Origin: Anadara kagoshimensis
Taxonomy: Eukaryota > Mollusca > Bivalvia > Arcoida > Arcidae
Assembly: GCA_021292105.1 (NCBI GenBank)
Contig: CM037861.1
Location: 28,172,545 to 28,236,544 of the forward strand
Reading direction: 5' to 3'
DNA length: 64,000 nt
Part shown: piece by piece, positions 33,301 through 44,260 of the stretch
How positions within the stretch are numbered: the first letter of the stretch is position 1
How the letters are laid out: each line of letters starts with the position of its first letter
The notes under the pieces: generated by a model
What the model was told of the DNA's origin: nothing
Seen by the model: only the letters and a program-made list of their open reading frames with translations
Databases searched by the model: none
Program-made: the position numbers and the translations under genes

Positions 33301-33399
33301 AATAAACACAAATATACCGATTAATGTCCAAACAATAATACCAAAAGCAAAAAAAAAAAAATAAAAAAAAATAAAATAAAATAAAATAAATTAAAATTA

Positions 33400-33550
33400 A
33401 ACGGAGGAAGTGGCCGGATGCTCACGAAAGATCAGCACGTCCTGTCTTGCTAGCTATACCCGCCAAGTGTGAAATCAAACTTGATCATGAAAGGAGCTTG
33501 AAACTATGGGACGTCAAATAGATCAATTCTGATCATTGTCATAAAGCATT
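33400..33550 (+). mobile_element. Family B repeat, 5' truncated
   Basis: Follows an (AAAAT)n stretch (33345-33395). Blocks: 'ggaggaagtggccggatgctcac', 'gctagctatacccgccaagtgtg', 'gaaactatgggacgtcaaata'. Confidence 0.75.
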
Positions 33551-33779
33551 ATTGGTTTAATTTGACAAGTGGCAGCATGTGTTCTCTAAATGAGTTCACC
33601 AGAGTTAACTGTTGTTTTATAGCTATTGAGCGAAATTAGGAGCAAACCAGACACTGACTGATATTGTCATGAACTTAAATGGTATTTTCATTATGTCTAT
33701 TTAAATGTTAGTAGGTCTGTAATTAAGCTACAGTTTGTATGGCTTTTAACTAGAAAATAATCTAACATCACGAAGGAAA

Positions 33780-34740
33780 TATATTTTCAACTGTTTTTCG
33801 TGTCTCATTTTATATAATTTTATATATACTTATTTTAAAGGCATTTTTGTAGAATTGTTCATAGTTTTTATTTCCTTTTTGTTATTTATTAGATGATTGG
33901 AGTATTATTATTATGCTTTTTTTCAAAAAATATTTTTTGAATGTCTTAGTTTTGTATAATTCTATTTATTTTATTTATTTTTTGCTTATTTTGAAGGACT
34001 CTGTTTTTTTATTAAGAAATGGTCTTAGTTTTTATATCCCCTTTAGTAATTAATTTTATAACGGTTGGATTCAAAAGTTATTTTTTCAACATATTTAGCC
34101 TATATTTTTTTAATTTCTCATTTTTATCTTTATTTTCAGTTAAATTTGTCTATTTTGGCCTTTTTTATATAGTTTAAGTCTTTATGTCCATTTTGTAATT
34201 GGATAATGACACAGAATGCAATAGAATGAAGTTTAAAATCAAAGGTTTCAAATTTAAAACATATATATGTTTTAATGACTCATAATATGCAAAAATGCTA
34301 GTTTTGAAGGCCTCTTTTTAAGAAATATGGTCTTAGATTTTTTGTTGTTCGTTTTTGCAATTGATTGGATGATGGCAATATCATAGAAAGCGTTTGGAAT
34401 CAAATATCTCTTTTAATGTTTTAAGTCTCGTTGTATATAATTTAAGATAAACATGTGCTTATTTAAAACCCTTTTTTGTAAAGAGAAAAACAAGTAAAAA
34501 GTTTTTTTTTTAAATTTACTTCATAATAATAATACTATATATAGTATAAGGATTGGAATAAAAATATATTTCATAAGCATTGATTACACGTATTTTTTTT
34601 ATGAAATATAATTGTTATTTTTGAATGCCTCTTTTTCTATAAGAATAGTTTTGGTTATGTATGTCCGATCCGATTCAGTAATTAATTTGATAATTCGATA
34701 ATTAAATAATACAATTGACTTTTGCAATTATTTATTCCAC
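33780..34740 (+). repeat. About 160-bp degenerate tandem array, about six units
   Basis: The phrase '(g)aa.tggtcttagtttttatgtcc.ttttgtaattgattggataat' recurs near 33850, 34013, 34165, 34325 and 34640; the spacings are near 142-165 bp or a double. Extremely T-rich. Confidence 0.65.
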
Positions 34741-34806
34741 AAACATGATATTCATACAACTTTTTATGAAATATAACATGTAAAAGAGGCTCAGTTTCAT
34801 GAACAT

Positions 34807-35139
34807 TTAATCAACCTCAGTTAAAAATATTTGATAAAAATCTTCGAAATTGAATCGATTCTCAAAATTTTTGAAATCTTTAAATAAATCACTTGTTTCT
34901 AAAACAATAGCTTGATCAAATAACCAGTTTTTAAAAGACAAGAGACACTCAGATGTAAATGTCGTTATTGCTATACTTTTGACGTTTTTCAGGGACGTTC
35001 CGAAAACATTTGCGTCGAGAATTCCCGGAATATCGTATATTTTACGGAAAAACGCGAACCAATATTTTGCAAATATCAATGGAAATAGTTGATCCGCACA
35101 AACGTAAGGGGCATCACGTGTTACAGTGATGAACCCCAT
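34807..35139 (-). CDS. Open frame of 110 codons, product unknown, doubtful gene
   Basis: ATG at 35139, TAA at 34807, with an in-frame TAG two codons before the ATG. The predicted protein is rich in Phe and Asp/Glu, starts MGFITVTRDAPY and ends FYQIFLTEVD. I see no signal peptide, transmembrane segment or known motif. A possible AATAAA lies about 65 bp downstream (near 34735), and local GC is slightly higher than the surroundings, which favours a real exon. Against it: in DNA this AT-rich a stop falls roughly every 13 codons, so one or two frames of this length are expected by chance in 64 kb on six frames. The Kozak context is weak at -3. Confidence 0.2.
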   Translation of the reverse strand: MGFITVTRDAPYVCADQLFPLIFAKYWFAFFRKIYDIPGILDANVFGTSLKNVKSIAITTFTSECLLSFKNWLFDQAIVLETSDLFKDFKNFENRFNFEDFYQIFLTEVD

Positions 35140-35234
35140 TCGACGCTACTATTGGGCCCAACAAAAATAAATAATCAATTTCATTTTGTCATAATATTTA
35201 GTTCCCACCACTAGGTGGCCAAGTTGTCTAAAAG

Positions 35235-35450
35235 CTAGTCCGACTAATCAGCCCACTAAACCCCCATTTTAATTTTTTGACTTTTTTGGAGGTTTGTGGT
35301 CTGACAGCTTCCATTATTGAATTCTTGAAATTTCTGGCGAAAACGGCAGAAACGAAAACACGCGTTGATAACTTCAAGTATTTCCTTACCTTGCTCTTGC
35401 TGACAAGACGGAACACTTCCTAAAACATTATGGGCTGATTAGTCGGACTA
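35235..35450. mobile_element. MITE with 20-bp inverted repeats and 8-bp target duplication
   Basis: Perfect inverted ends TAGTCCGACTAATCAGCCCA (35236-35255) and its complement (35431-35450), flanked by identical TCTAAAAG (35227-35234 and 35451-35458). The 216-bp element has no transposase. The 8-bp duplication fits hAT or P superfamily elements. The interior is richer in GC than its surroundings, and on the minus strand has a GCAAGAG then CAAG|GTAAGG donor-like site. Confidence 0.9.
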
Positions 35451-36308
35451 TCTAAAAGTGTGATTACGGAAAACAGACCCATTCAATGACTAGGTTCACG
35501 TTATCAAATAACAATCACTACGTATACAATATGTTGGAGTGACGTAACGTTTTGTTTACATCATATATTTATCGGCTGCGCGCTGCATCACAGTTATTGT
35601 GGCGATAAAGCACTTAGGATTTATTGCAGAGGTAATTTGAAAACATGCAGTTAATGATGAACGTACTAAAACCTGTTCGGATCAGCATTTAGTATATTTA
35701 TCACCCAGGTTTGCTTTCGTGCTAGCTAAATGAATAATAAAAGTGATTGAACGTTACTTAATATAACGTTGTTTCGGTCTGGAGTGTTGAACTCGGGAAT
35801 AAATACACCGGAAAATATAAATCTATTACCGTCTATAACAAGTTACATAGAGAACGTGTTTCTATTAAAACTGTCTGAGTTAATGTTATTGAATGAGTCT
35901 ATATGTCTTTGAATTTACACCTCTCAATTGAATAACTTCCAGTCTAGACTTTGGTAAACAATGTTGTCTTGGTTGTCTTTATTTTTTTCATTATTTTTCG
36001 GACTTGTGTAACACTACTTCTTTTAATTGGGTTGTTTGGATAGGATAACTGTTGTAGCTATTCCAGGCCAACTGAATAATGTGCGTTATGATTAGATTTC
36101 CTGGAATAGCTACCGTTACTAGGTTACTAGCGTTGGCTTCATTACGCTACTGGATGTAATAGCTCAGGTCACTGGATTATATTGTCACATAATAATCGAT
36201 TCTACATATATGGATTTTTGTGATTTATTAATGCAACAACGGGGAACACACACACACACACACACCCACCACACACCCACACACACCCCACACACACACC
36301 CACCCACA

Positions 36309-36351
<43 letters not shown>

Positions 36352-37644
36352 TAAATAGACGTATAATTTATAAGTCGCAGCTCTATACAGCTAGTCTACT
36401 AAAAATTGGATTTCCCAGCGTATCACGTGATCAATCATAATGTTTATGCAGAACAATTATTGCAAGTAGAAATGAAATAACATAAGTTGATATTTTCCTA
36501 CAAGACGACGTTATTTAAGAGATTTTAAACGTAGACGTTTTCCCATAGTTCCACCCAAACGTTGAGGAATTAATCACGTGGTTCACTTGGCTTGAAAATC
36601 ACTTTAATACATTATATCCAGAATCCGATATAGTAAAAATATTTCATTCAATTTACTTTAATGCACATAAATATTTTTATTTTCTATATCAAAATCTGAT
36701 ACATGCATGTTAAAAGCATTTATCAAATTAAAATTGATTTTATTGTAAAATCGTGATATTTCTGATTCCATACCAGCATCATAGTTGTTTTGAGAGTTAA
36801 AATATTCAAAACTTTTAGGCGCAATTAATGTTATTGATATCATCAAAAAAGTCTTCTGCTGGTTGCTGTTTATCTCGGCTAAAAAATAAGCATATAAAAT
36901 GCGCCAAATTTGACATGGCCGTTTGATTTGAATATTCAAACAGACATATCCCACTGTGTAATTTAAGGGCTATATTTATGCATTAGTTACATTGAACAAA
37001 TGAAATCGCATATACTTAACATGTTTTTGTTTTTTGTTTTTTGTTGTCGTTTGCAACATAAAAATCCTTATCACGCAAGCGTTTGGTTTTCAAGAGACAC
37101 AACTTGTAACGTTCAATACCGAATATGGACCGCTCGGTCGTGTATGGACCGTTTGGTCTTGTACACTGTATTATTTTTATCATTTTATCAGCTTTCGACC
37201 AATCAAATTAATTGTTACAGATGTGATATGCAATAAAAAGTTCATATATAAGGATAAATGATATTAATTCTTGGTACCGGGTGTTTATGGTACTTAAACA
37301 TGCTGTCTTACCTAGCATCAGTCATCAAGTTCTTTTTATTGTACGTTATTTTTCTTTAGGTTCTTGTTAATGGAATCCATTTAACTTTAGAATTATATTT
37401 TAAAAGGAATATCACTCGAGACCAGATCACTTAGTCTTGTCGAAAACATACGACTCAGTTTAGTTTTAAATATAAGAAGAAGCTACTTTTGTAAGCAATC
37501 CGTATTTATTTTAAAGAGAAAAGTCTTGTGGGACAATCAGCAACGAGACAACGAGTGATTCTTTATGGAAAACGAACTTTCTTCAATTATGTCGTAGAAT
37601 GTCAGTGAGTAAGACGTTCAATGAATTACAGCAAAGTTATAATA
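35451..37644. other. No gene recognised; short inverted repeat and duplicated motif
   Basis: A perfect 14-bp inverted repeat GTAGCTATTCCAGG (36054-36067) / CCTGGAATAGCTAC (36100-36113) has a 32-nt spacer. At about 37123-37160 an 18-19 bp phrase 'atggaccg.tcggtcgtgt' is tandemly duplicated. The 98-codon minus-strand frame at 36658-36954 has no motif and is of chance length. Confidence 0.4.
36246..36349 (+). repeat. (CA)n microsatellite, compound
   Basis: CA repeats interrupted by CCCA/CCAC variants, then a pure CA run at about 36313-36349. Confidence 0.95.
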
Positions 37645-37867
37645 GTGCAGACCTGTCCAAAGTTTAACACGGGGCTAACAAAAAGAAATCGAATCTCTGA
37701 TGTGAAGCGGTCGATATATGGATTGCTAGTGGCTGAAAAAGCTATCGAGAGATGGAAAACAGGTGTCAAGACCCTGTCGATGCATAACTAGCGAGTGAAC
37801 AATATAAGATGTCGATTCCGCACTAATTCGTTAGCTTTGGGTTAAAACTTTCGGCAAGACTGTACTG
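37645..37867 (+). mobile_element. Family A MITE
   Basis: Left end AGTGCAGACCTGTCCAAAG, right end 'gggttaaaactttcggcaagactgtactg' followed by TA. Interior 'tcgagagatgg', 'gatgtcgattccgcactaattcgttagct'. Confidence 0.8.
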
Positions 37868-39020
37868 TAAGCCTAAACGCATTTAATTGTGAACGTATGC
37901 ATCAATAGCATGGAACCTTCTTTTTTTATTAACTGTGAAGCGAATTTAATCATCTTAACCCAATCTTAACACTACATAAAATAACAGTGTATTGTCAAAG
38001 GAAAACTTCTTTTTACCAATTATGAGGTATATAAACTCTAATAAGAAGACCATTAAGTTCCGTATGTTCAATAAAGACTGTGCCATTCTTATTTAAATAA
38101 CCGATAACTCACTGTTTAAACGAGAAACCCTATTCTCAGTGGACTGCTGAAAACTGTGTGTTTTTACTTATGTTCTTTATTTAAAGCAACAGCTGAAGTC
38201 CAGAGGGATTTTTGAAGACTGTTTGAGTATTTGAAGTAGTATACCTCTAAGTAAATCATTATACTAAATATTTACAGTACTATTCGGGCAATATAAACAC
38301 ACATAAGTTTCTAGCTTGCCTGTATTGAACGTTTATAACTGAATTGATAAACATTTTGTTGAACATGTGACTATAATAAAATCTAACATTTTACTTCAAT
38401 TAAGAAAGTATGTTCTATGTGAAATAGAACAGATCCAAATTGTTGATGAAATCGACAAACCAATGCAACAAGTAATCTAATTCACAAAAAGGTTACGTAT
38501 ATAGACAGAGGAAGTATATTTAAAATCCGGCTGGCTATCAATACGGGATAATACACCATAGATTTATTTCTAAGATGGATTTTCTCCTAGTATAACATGT
38601 TAATTTACTGTTTTGTAAAATATATTACCAAATCAATAAGTCGAGTTAAACATAACAAATTTATCAGATACAATAGTGTTCGTTTGACGAGGCGGACATG
38701 AACTCCGAGACGCAAGCAGTTACGTACGGCGACACCAGGAAAAACCAATGATTTTAGATTTGGTTTTTAATACGGTAAGCCAATTTTCTATTGTGGTTTT
38801 TTTTATACATTATCTTAATTTGTTACTTAATTAATAACACTAGTTTAATTTGTAAAGTATTGATTAACTGTAGGTTAAGTTGTAGTTAATTTGATAAGTC
38901 GCCTCTAAAACTTTGTTTTAAAAACGTAGCTACTATAACTACCAACAAAATATGCACTTTGTTCAGATGTTTGTAAAATGGTATTAATTTAGAATTTTTA
39001 TTGTATACCGTTATTGATTA
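37868..39020. other. No recognised feature
   Basis: AT-rich. At 38684-38750 there is a GC-richer patch with a 17-codon frame (MNSETQAVTYGDTRKNQ), and ACG|GTAAGC follows at 38772. This is too little to call an exon. Confidence 0.35.
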
Positions 39021-39285
39021 CAGGGCCCCGTTTCACAATCATTCCATAATTTCAGATTTTCCTTAACTTGGATTTAATAATATTAAAATCTTGATAATTT
39101 AATTTTTTTAAAAGATATTCTAGAAATTAAAGTGTCATTTAGAAGGTCGCTTAAACTGAATAACTTGCGTATTCTATTTTTGTGAAAATTATTTTGAGTT
39201 TGATGAAAAAAATGCCAAAGTTAACAACATAATTTAATCAATGAAAAATCTTAATAAAGGAATGATTCTGAAACTTGGGACTTGT
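39021..39285. mobile_element. 'GGGCCCCGTTTCA' MITE
   Basis: Left end CAGGGCCCCGTTTCACAATC and 'attccataatttcagattttccttaac' are matched in reverse by 'cttaataaaggaatgattctgaaacttggga' at the right end. Imperfect long inverted repeat, no coding frame. Molluscan genomes carry many repeats of this type. Confidence 0.6.
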
Positions 39286-40143
39286 TGTCAAACAATGTTC
39301 ACTTTAAAGATGGTATAAAGTATTGGAACTACACACTTTTGGATACATTTCCATTTCAAGTGATCTTTCCAAAATCGGAAGTTTTGGAAATTTGATCATG
39401 CACAGTTTTTTCTCTCGATAGCGCAAAACCACGATATTATAAATACAGGAAAATGATCCCAATCAGGCGATATGTGATTGAATTCTTTCAGTCATATTTT
39501 AATTAATGAAATATAATACTGTAGGTGTATATATCAGATTTGATTACGATATGCGCATTTCGAGTATATAAATGGAACTTTATATTTCAAATTCTTTTTT
39601 TGCGAATACCCTGATACCCTGGTGTATTGAATTTCGAAGATATTAAGTTACTTATTAAATACTTGAAATTTGTGTTAGATTTAGATTTCTAAACTAGCTT
39701 TAAGATTTCATTTGATTAAGAAAGTAAATAATATTTTCATTTTTTACAATTTTTGTTAAAATCTGATGAATATTATTGAAATGACGGTCAAAAGAAAACC
39801 ATGGCTTGATATTTCCATTTACGCCAAACAATGCGTAGAAATACGTAGTTGAGACCTAAGGTGTTCAAACGAAACATTTTTATTTAAAAAATGTAATAAT
39901 TCCAAATTTAAAGCAATGGCTACGTGCATGTAGTCTACTTATTGGCTGCTTTTTACTTTTACCTAATTAGACACCTTAACAAACCATGATGGAGCTTGTA
40001 TGGGCGTATTTTAATCCTTGAACTTCGGTGCAAGTGTCAGTCAGATTGCAATAGGCCACCCACAATGTAATTATAACTGACCGTGTGTTTTATACGAATG
40101 TCTGTGTGTACAAGCACGTATCGAGGACGACTTTTAAGTGCTA
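39286..40143. other. No recognised feature
   Basis: AT-rich, nothing supported. Confidence 0.4.
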
Positions 40144-40390
40144 GCTCATCAAGAAGCAGTTGCCCGACGCTCCTTTATCTTGTCACCCAGTAGTTCAGCA
40201 GCAATTTGAAATGAAGTAATTCTCTTAAGATCACAACATACTCTATCGGGGTTCGAACTCACTACCGACGGATCTGGAGTCCTACGCACTACCAACTGAA
40301 GTACATGCTTTGTCATCAGTTGATTGGTCAAATAAAAGAAAAAAAAATAAAGGATGGGAAGAGAACTAAAGAACATTGTAGTGTAGTGCG
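40144..40390 (-). mobile_element. tRNA-derived SINE, family 4
   Basis: On the minus strand: A-box-like TACTTCAGTTGGTAGTGCG (about 40283-40301), B box GAGTTCGAACCCCGATAG (40245-40262), then a body ending near 'gatgagctagcactt'. The head and body do not match families 1-3. Single copy in the window. Confidence 0.6.
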
Positions 40391-40609
40391 TCAAGTTTGA
40401 CCTGGTCTTTTGACATTAAACAGGCGTATCCATCGTTTAATATAGGGACTATATAAAGTTGATATTTGAGGATAGTCGATGGTTATACTGGACCCAAGGT
40501 GTTTATAGTAATGAAACATGCTGTCTAACCCAAATCACACAGTATATTAGCCCAATCTAATATTCAAATTAAAGGTCAAACAGCCAGGTCAAACAATAGT
40601 TTTCTATTG

Positions 40610-40830
40610 ACTGGTTTGTAATTGTTATGACTTTCATTTTGGTAATGTATTACTGAATCAAACATTTGTTGGGTTGTGAGTTCAAACCTCACTCTGGACT
40701 AGGAAATGTTCTGAAATGATTTTCATCTCCTGTCCATACTAAAGCTGTAAACAGCTCAATACTAGGATATGAATGGAACTCAAAACCAAGGTCCCGTGTC
40801 TCAGTGCACGCTAGGATCACATCTGTAGAG
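40610..40830 (+). mobile_element. SINE family 2, plus strand
   Basis: B box GAGTTCAAACCTC (about 40679), then 'gaaatgattttcatctcctgtccatactaaagctgt', 'gaactcaaaaccaaggtcccgtgtctcagtgcacgctag'. Collinear with the minus-strand copy at 32829-33066. The A-box region is decayed. Confidence 0.7.
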
Positions 40831-41369
40831 TTCGAAAAAGAGTAGGCCACTTCATTTAGGATTTGTGTAGTTCAGCTGTTTATCTTTTCAGCACTTTACT
40901 TATTCAACATAACAATAAAGCAACCAAAAATTGAAATACATTCCTAATCGTGCATGCTATATTTTCCATTTATCAATTTAAAAACAAATGATAGTACATT
41001 GGGGAATTCGGGATGATTTTGTTTTCTTGTTGAAAATTATGTGATCACGTGACTATATGTTTAGGTTATGACCTTCATGTGTTTTGTTGCATTGATAAAT
41101 CGGTGTAAGCAGTGTTTACTATTGGTATTTTTAAAAATGTACCATAGACTTGACCTGGCCAGCGCCCCGTTGTTCCAATTTTTGATAGCGTCATCTGTCA
41201 TACATTTTTTAAACATTCTAATTTTAGAGATAATTCCTTCAAATAGAAGCAATTTCAGTTTAAGAAACGTTTTAACCATATCACTATTTTGTCTCCAAGC
41301 TCCGTCCAAAGTAAGAATTTGATAACCAGCTGTAGTGGTGCAATTGGTGTTAATTCATTGTTTCATATT
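40831..41369. other. No confirmed gene; protein-like minus-strand frame
   Basis: From about 41345 down to 41061 one minus-strand frame stays open for about 95 codons with a fairly protein-like composition (four Trp, purine-rich first codon positions), but no ATG start and no family I recognise. It could be an exon or old gene fragment; chance is a reasonable alternative. Confidence 0.25.
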
Positions 41370-42628
41370 TAGTCCCCTACCGGCGAAAGCCGAAGGGGAC
41401 TTTAGGTTTGCGCTCTGTCTGTCTGTCCGTCCGTCCGTCTGTCCGCCCGCCTGTCCGTCCGTCCGTCTGTCACACCTCAGTTTTCCACACTTTTTTTCTA
41501 AACTCTTGTAGATAATGAACTGATTTTTGGTATGTGAGTCTACCATGATGAGTTGCAGATCAAGTTAGCGTTTCATTCTGGTCCGCAAATTTTTACATGA
41601 GTTATGGCCCTTTGAACTTTGAAAATTCACTGAAATTTCAGTTTTCCGCACTTTTTTTCTAAATTCTTTTAGATAATGAACTGATTTTTGATATATGAGT
41701 CTACCATGATGAATTACAGATCAAGTTTACGTCTTGTTTTCATCTGCTAAGTTTTACCGGAGTTATGGCCCTTTGAACTTTGAAAGTTCACAGAAATTTT
41801 AGTTTTCCGCTTGCAGAAATGGAACTAATGTTTGGTATGTGACTCTACCATGATGAGTTACAGATCAAGTTTATGTTTCGTTTCATTCTGCTAATTTTTA
41901 CCGTAGTTATGGCCCTTTGAACTTTGAACTTTGAAAATTCACTGAAATTTCAGTTTTCCGCACTTTTTTTCTAAATGCTTTTAGATAATGAACTGATTTT
42001 TAGTATATGAGTCTACCATGATGAGTTACAGATTAAGTTTACATTTCGTTTCCATCTGCTAATTTTTACCGGAGTTATGGCCCTTTGATCTTTGAAAATT
42101 CACAAAAATTTTAGTTTTCCGCTTGCAGAAATGGAACTAATGTTTGGTATGTGACTCTACCATGATGAGTTACAGATCAAGTTTATGTTTCGTTTCATTC
42201 TGCTAATTTTTACCGTAGTTATGGCCCTTTGAACTTTGAACTTTGAAAATTCACAGAAATTTCAGTTTTCCGCTCTTTTTTTCTAAATGCTTTTAGATAA
42301 TGAACTGATTTTTGGTATATAAGTCTACCATGATGAGTTACAGATCAAGTTTACGTTTCGTTTCCATCTGCTAATTTTTACTGGAGTTATGGCCCTTTGA
42401 ACTTTGAAAATTCAATGAAATTTCAGTTTTTTGCACTTTTTTCTACATGCTTGCAGATAATGAATTTTTGAGAACTCCATTGCTGGTTTTTGATTTTACT
42501 ATGATCAAGTTTTGCTTTCATTTTGAACAACACGTATAATTTATAACTATAAATCTTTGTACCATATAATAATGTACATTTTACCTAAAACTTTGGGATT
42601 AGTGAAATATGAGACCGGTAGGGGACTA
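41370..42628 (+). mobile_element. 1.26-kb non-autonomous element with TAGTCCCCTACCGG ends and internal repeats
   Basis: Inverted ends TAGTCCCCTACCGG (41370-41383) and CCGGTAGGGGACTA (42615-42628). The left end is also part of a hairpin with GCCGAAGGGGACT (41389-41401). A CTGTCTGTCTGTCCGTCCG run follows (41415-41470). The interior holds seven repeats starting at 41477, 41639, 41800, 41951, 42112, 42263 and 42424 with spacings 162, 161, 151, 161, 151, 161. Each contains TACCATGATGAGTTACAGAT and TTATGGCCCTTTGAACTTTG. No transposase. Shorter relatives are at 6738 and 31970. Confidence 0.9.
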
Positions 42629-43056
42629 TGTATTGTTTTGCAATACTCTCAGAATGCTTGTTTTGAATATTATTTATGACAAACAGACGCTTATTACTTT
42701 AATAGAATTCCGGATCGAGGCTAAACCGGTCTCAAATACGCACCATATAAATAAATAAATGACTAACATATTTATAATTTGGTTACTGCTTTATAACGAT
42801 TTTACATGTGACATTTACATTAATACAAATTGTATTACCTCCATTAACACGTGGTTAACCTATAACTGTTCGAAAACTACTAGTATGTAATTGCACTTTT
42901 AAACTGCGGAAGCATTTGAATAGAAAATGATGGCAATGAAATTGAATCTGATATAGCTATCATTTAAAGTTCATGATTTATATATTTAAGCTATAAGAGT
43001 GTCAAATGTTAGAAAATAGTTTAAAACGTCTTCCTGTATGGTTATAGCATGCAATA
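42629..43056. other. No recognised feature
   Basis: AT-rich sequence. Confidence 0.4.
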
Positions 43057-43283
43057 CAGTGCAGACCCGTCGAAAGTTTAGCACCGAGTTAATAAAAAAA
43101 AATCAAAACTTGGCTGTCGAATGGCTGGAATGTGGACAGCCGGTAACCAAAAACAAACTGGCAAGAGACAGATAACAGCTGCCAGAAAACCGCCGACATA
43201 TAGCTAACGAGGGGCCGAGGTGAGCTGCCGGTTTGAAACAAATAAATTAGGTCAGTGATAAACTTTTGACAGGCTTATACTCT
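43057..43283 (+). mobile_element. Family A MITE
   Basis: Left end CAGTGCAGACCCGTCGAAAG, right end 'gtgataaacttttgacaggcttatact'. Interior 'gacatatagctaacgaggggccgaggtgagctgccgg'. Confidence 0.8.
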
Positions 43284-43380
43284 AAGCTCATCCAGGTTCC
43301 AGATGTTTTCTCTGCACGCATCTTCCAACAACTGATGTTAATATTATTATAATCTGGGAATTTAATTAGTATTGTAACGC

Positions 43381-43450
43381 AGTACAGTCCTGTCGAAATT
43401 TTAACACTGATCAAATGAGCTGAAACTTGACTGTCAAGTGCCAAAGACCG
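43381..43450 (+). mobile_element. Family A MITE, left end fragment
   Basis: 'cagtacagtcctgtcgaaattttaacactg' and 'cttgactgtcaagtgcc', then it ends. It lies about 100 bp after another copy. Confidence 0.7.
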
Positions 43451-43589
43451 TGTTATCTTGTTGTTTTTCCCCCTTTTCCCGTTTGTTTGTTGTTTAGTGT
43501 ATTTTAAGTACATAATATTATCGACAATATTTTTTTAAAATTTCATTTAAATTTTTATGAATATTTGTTACATTACTAGAAATAATAAA

Positions 43590-43715
43590 AAACCCAAACA
43601 TACTGACCTGCATGCATGTCCAAAATCCAGAAGCAAAGTAAAAGTTAAGATAAACACGTAAACTTTCACTAGGGAAATGAGGCCGGGAGACTAATAGAAT
43701 CTATCACTACCTGTT
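43590..43715 (+). mobile_element. Family B repeat, 5' half
   Basis: 'ccaaacatactgacctgcatgcatgtccaaaatccagaag', 'taaacacgtaaactttcactagggaaatgaggccggga'. Cut off at the start of the foldback element at 43718. Confidence 0.75.
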
Positions 43716-43717
43716 GT

Positions 43718-44060
43718 ATGAGATAGAGAAATCCTAACTTGAGGTCTAATATTTTTTGCTAAAGCTCGTTCTTGACTTATTAGAGTATAAAATTAGACAG
43801 AGGGTTAAGATTTCCCTATCTCACATTGATTGATTCTTTTTCTCCCATACATACAAAGCACTGTTATATTAAATCTGTGAGTATTTTTAAAATTTCTCGA
43901 CGTAAACAAACCCACATCGCTATGCGCAATGACACAATGTCAATTTCTGCATATGATTATCTTGTGACGTCACAGCGCGTGTAGCTTGTCTTACACAGGG
44001 GGTGTAAGACAGAGATATCTTACACCTAGCAACCAACGGAATAACTCGGTAAAGTATGGG
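43718..44060. mobile_element. Foldback element with two hairpins
   Basis: An inverted pair of about 32 bp, 'tgagatagagaaatcctaac...' (43718-43749) against '...gttaagatttccctatctca' (about 43797-43828). Further on there is a perfect 10-bp hairpin TGTCTTACAC (43987-43996) / GTGTAAGACA (44002-44011) with a 5-nt loop. The content is unrelated to neighbours. It lies between a plus-strand and a minus-strand family B piece. Confidence 0.6.
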
Positions 44061-44074
44061 AAAATAATATATGC

Positions 44075-44260
44075 AAGGCAATCCTGGACATCACACTGTC
44101 AACTATAACCAATGCCTGTTAATGCTAGCTAGACAAGAGGGTATTACTCTTCCATAGGACGCAGCCTCACTTCCCTGGTTGAACATCATGTGTTTTATTT
44201 AATTAGTCAATTTTCAAAGTTTTTACTTTGCTTTTTGGAATTGTGATTTGAAAATGTTAT
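44075..44260 (-). mobile_element. Family B repeat, reversed
   Basis: 'tagctagacaagagggtattactcttccataggacgcagcctcacttccctggttgaa', 'tttttactttgctttttggaattgtgattt'. Almost full length, opposite in orientation to the piece at 43590. Confidence 0.75.

Noticed and set aside
36210-36440. His/Thr/Pro-rich 76-codon frame
   Set aside because: It is a direct translation of the (CA)n microsatellite.
36658-36954. 98-codon minus-strand frame
   Set aside because: Composition matches AT-rich noncoding DNA and a few frames of this length are expected by chance. A faint resemblance to an enzyme C-terminus did not hold up.
38684-38777. Small coding exon followed by GTAAGC
   Set aside because: The frame is only 17 codons and stops before the donor-like site; no acceptor or homology.
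41061-41345. About 95-codon open minus-strand frame, protein-like in composition
   Set aside because: No ATG start, no recognised family and chance length; noted as a possible old exon but not called.
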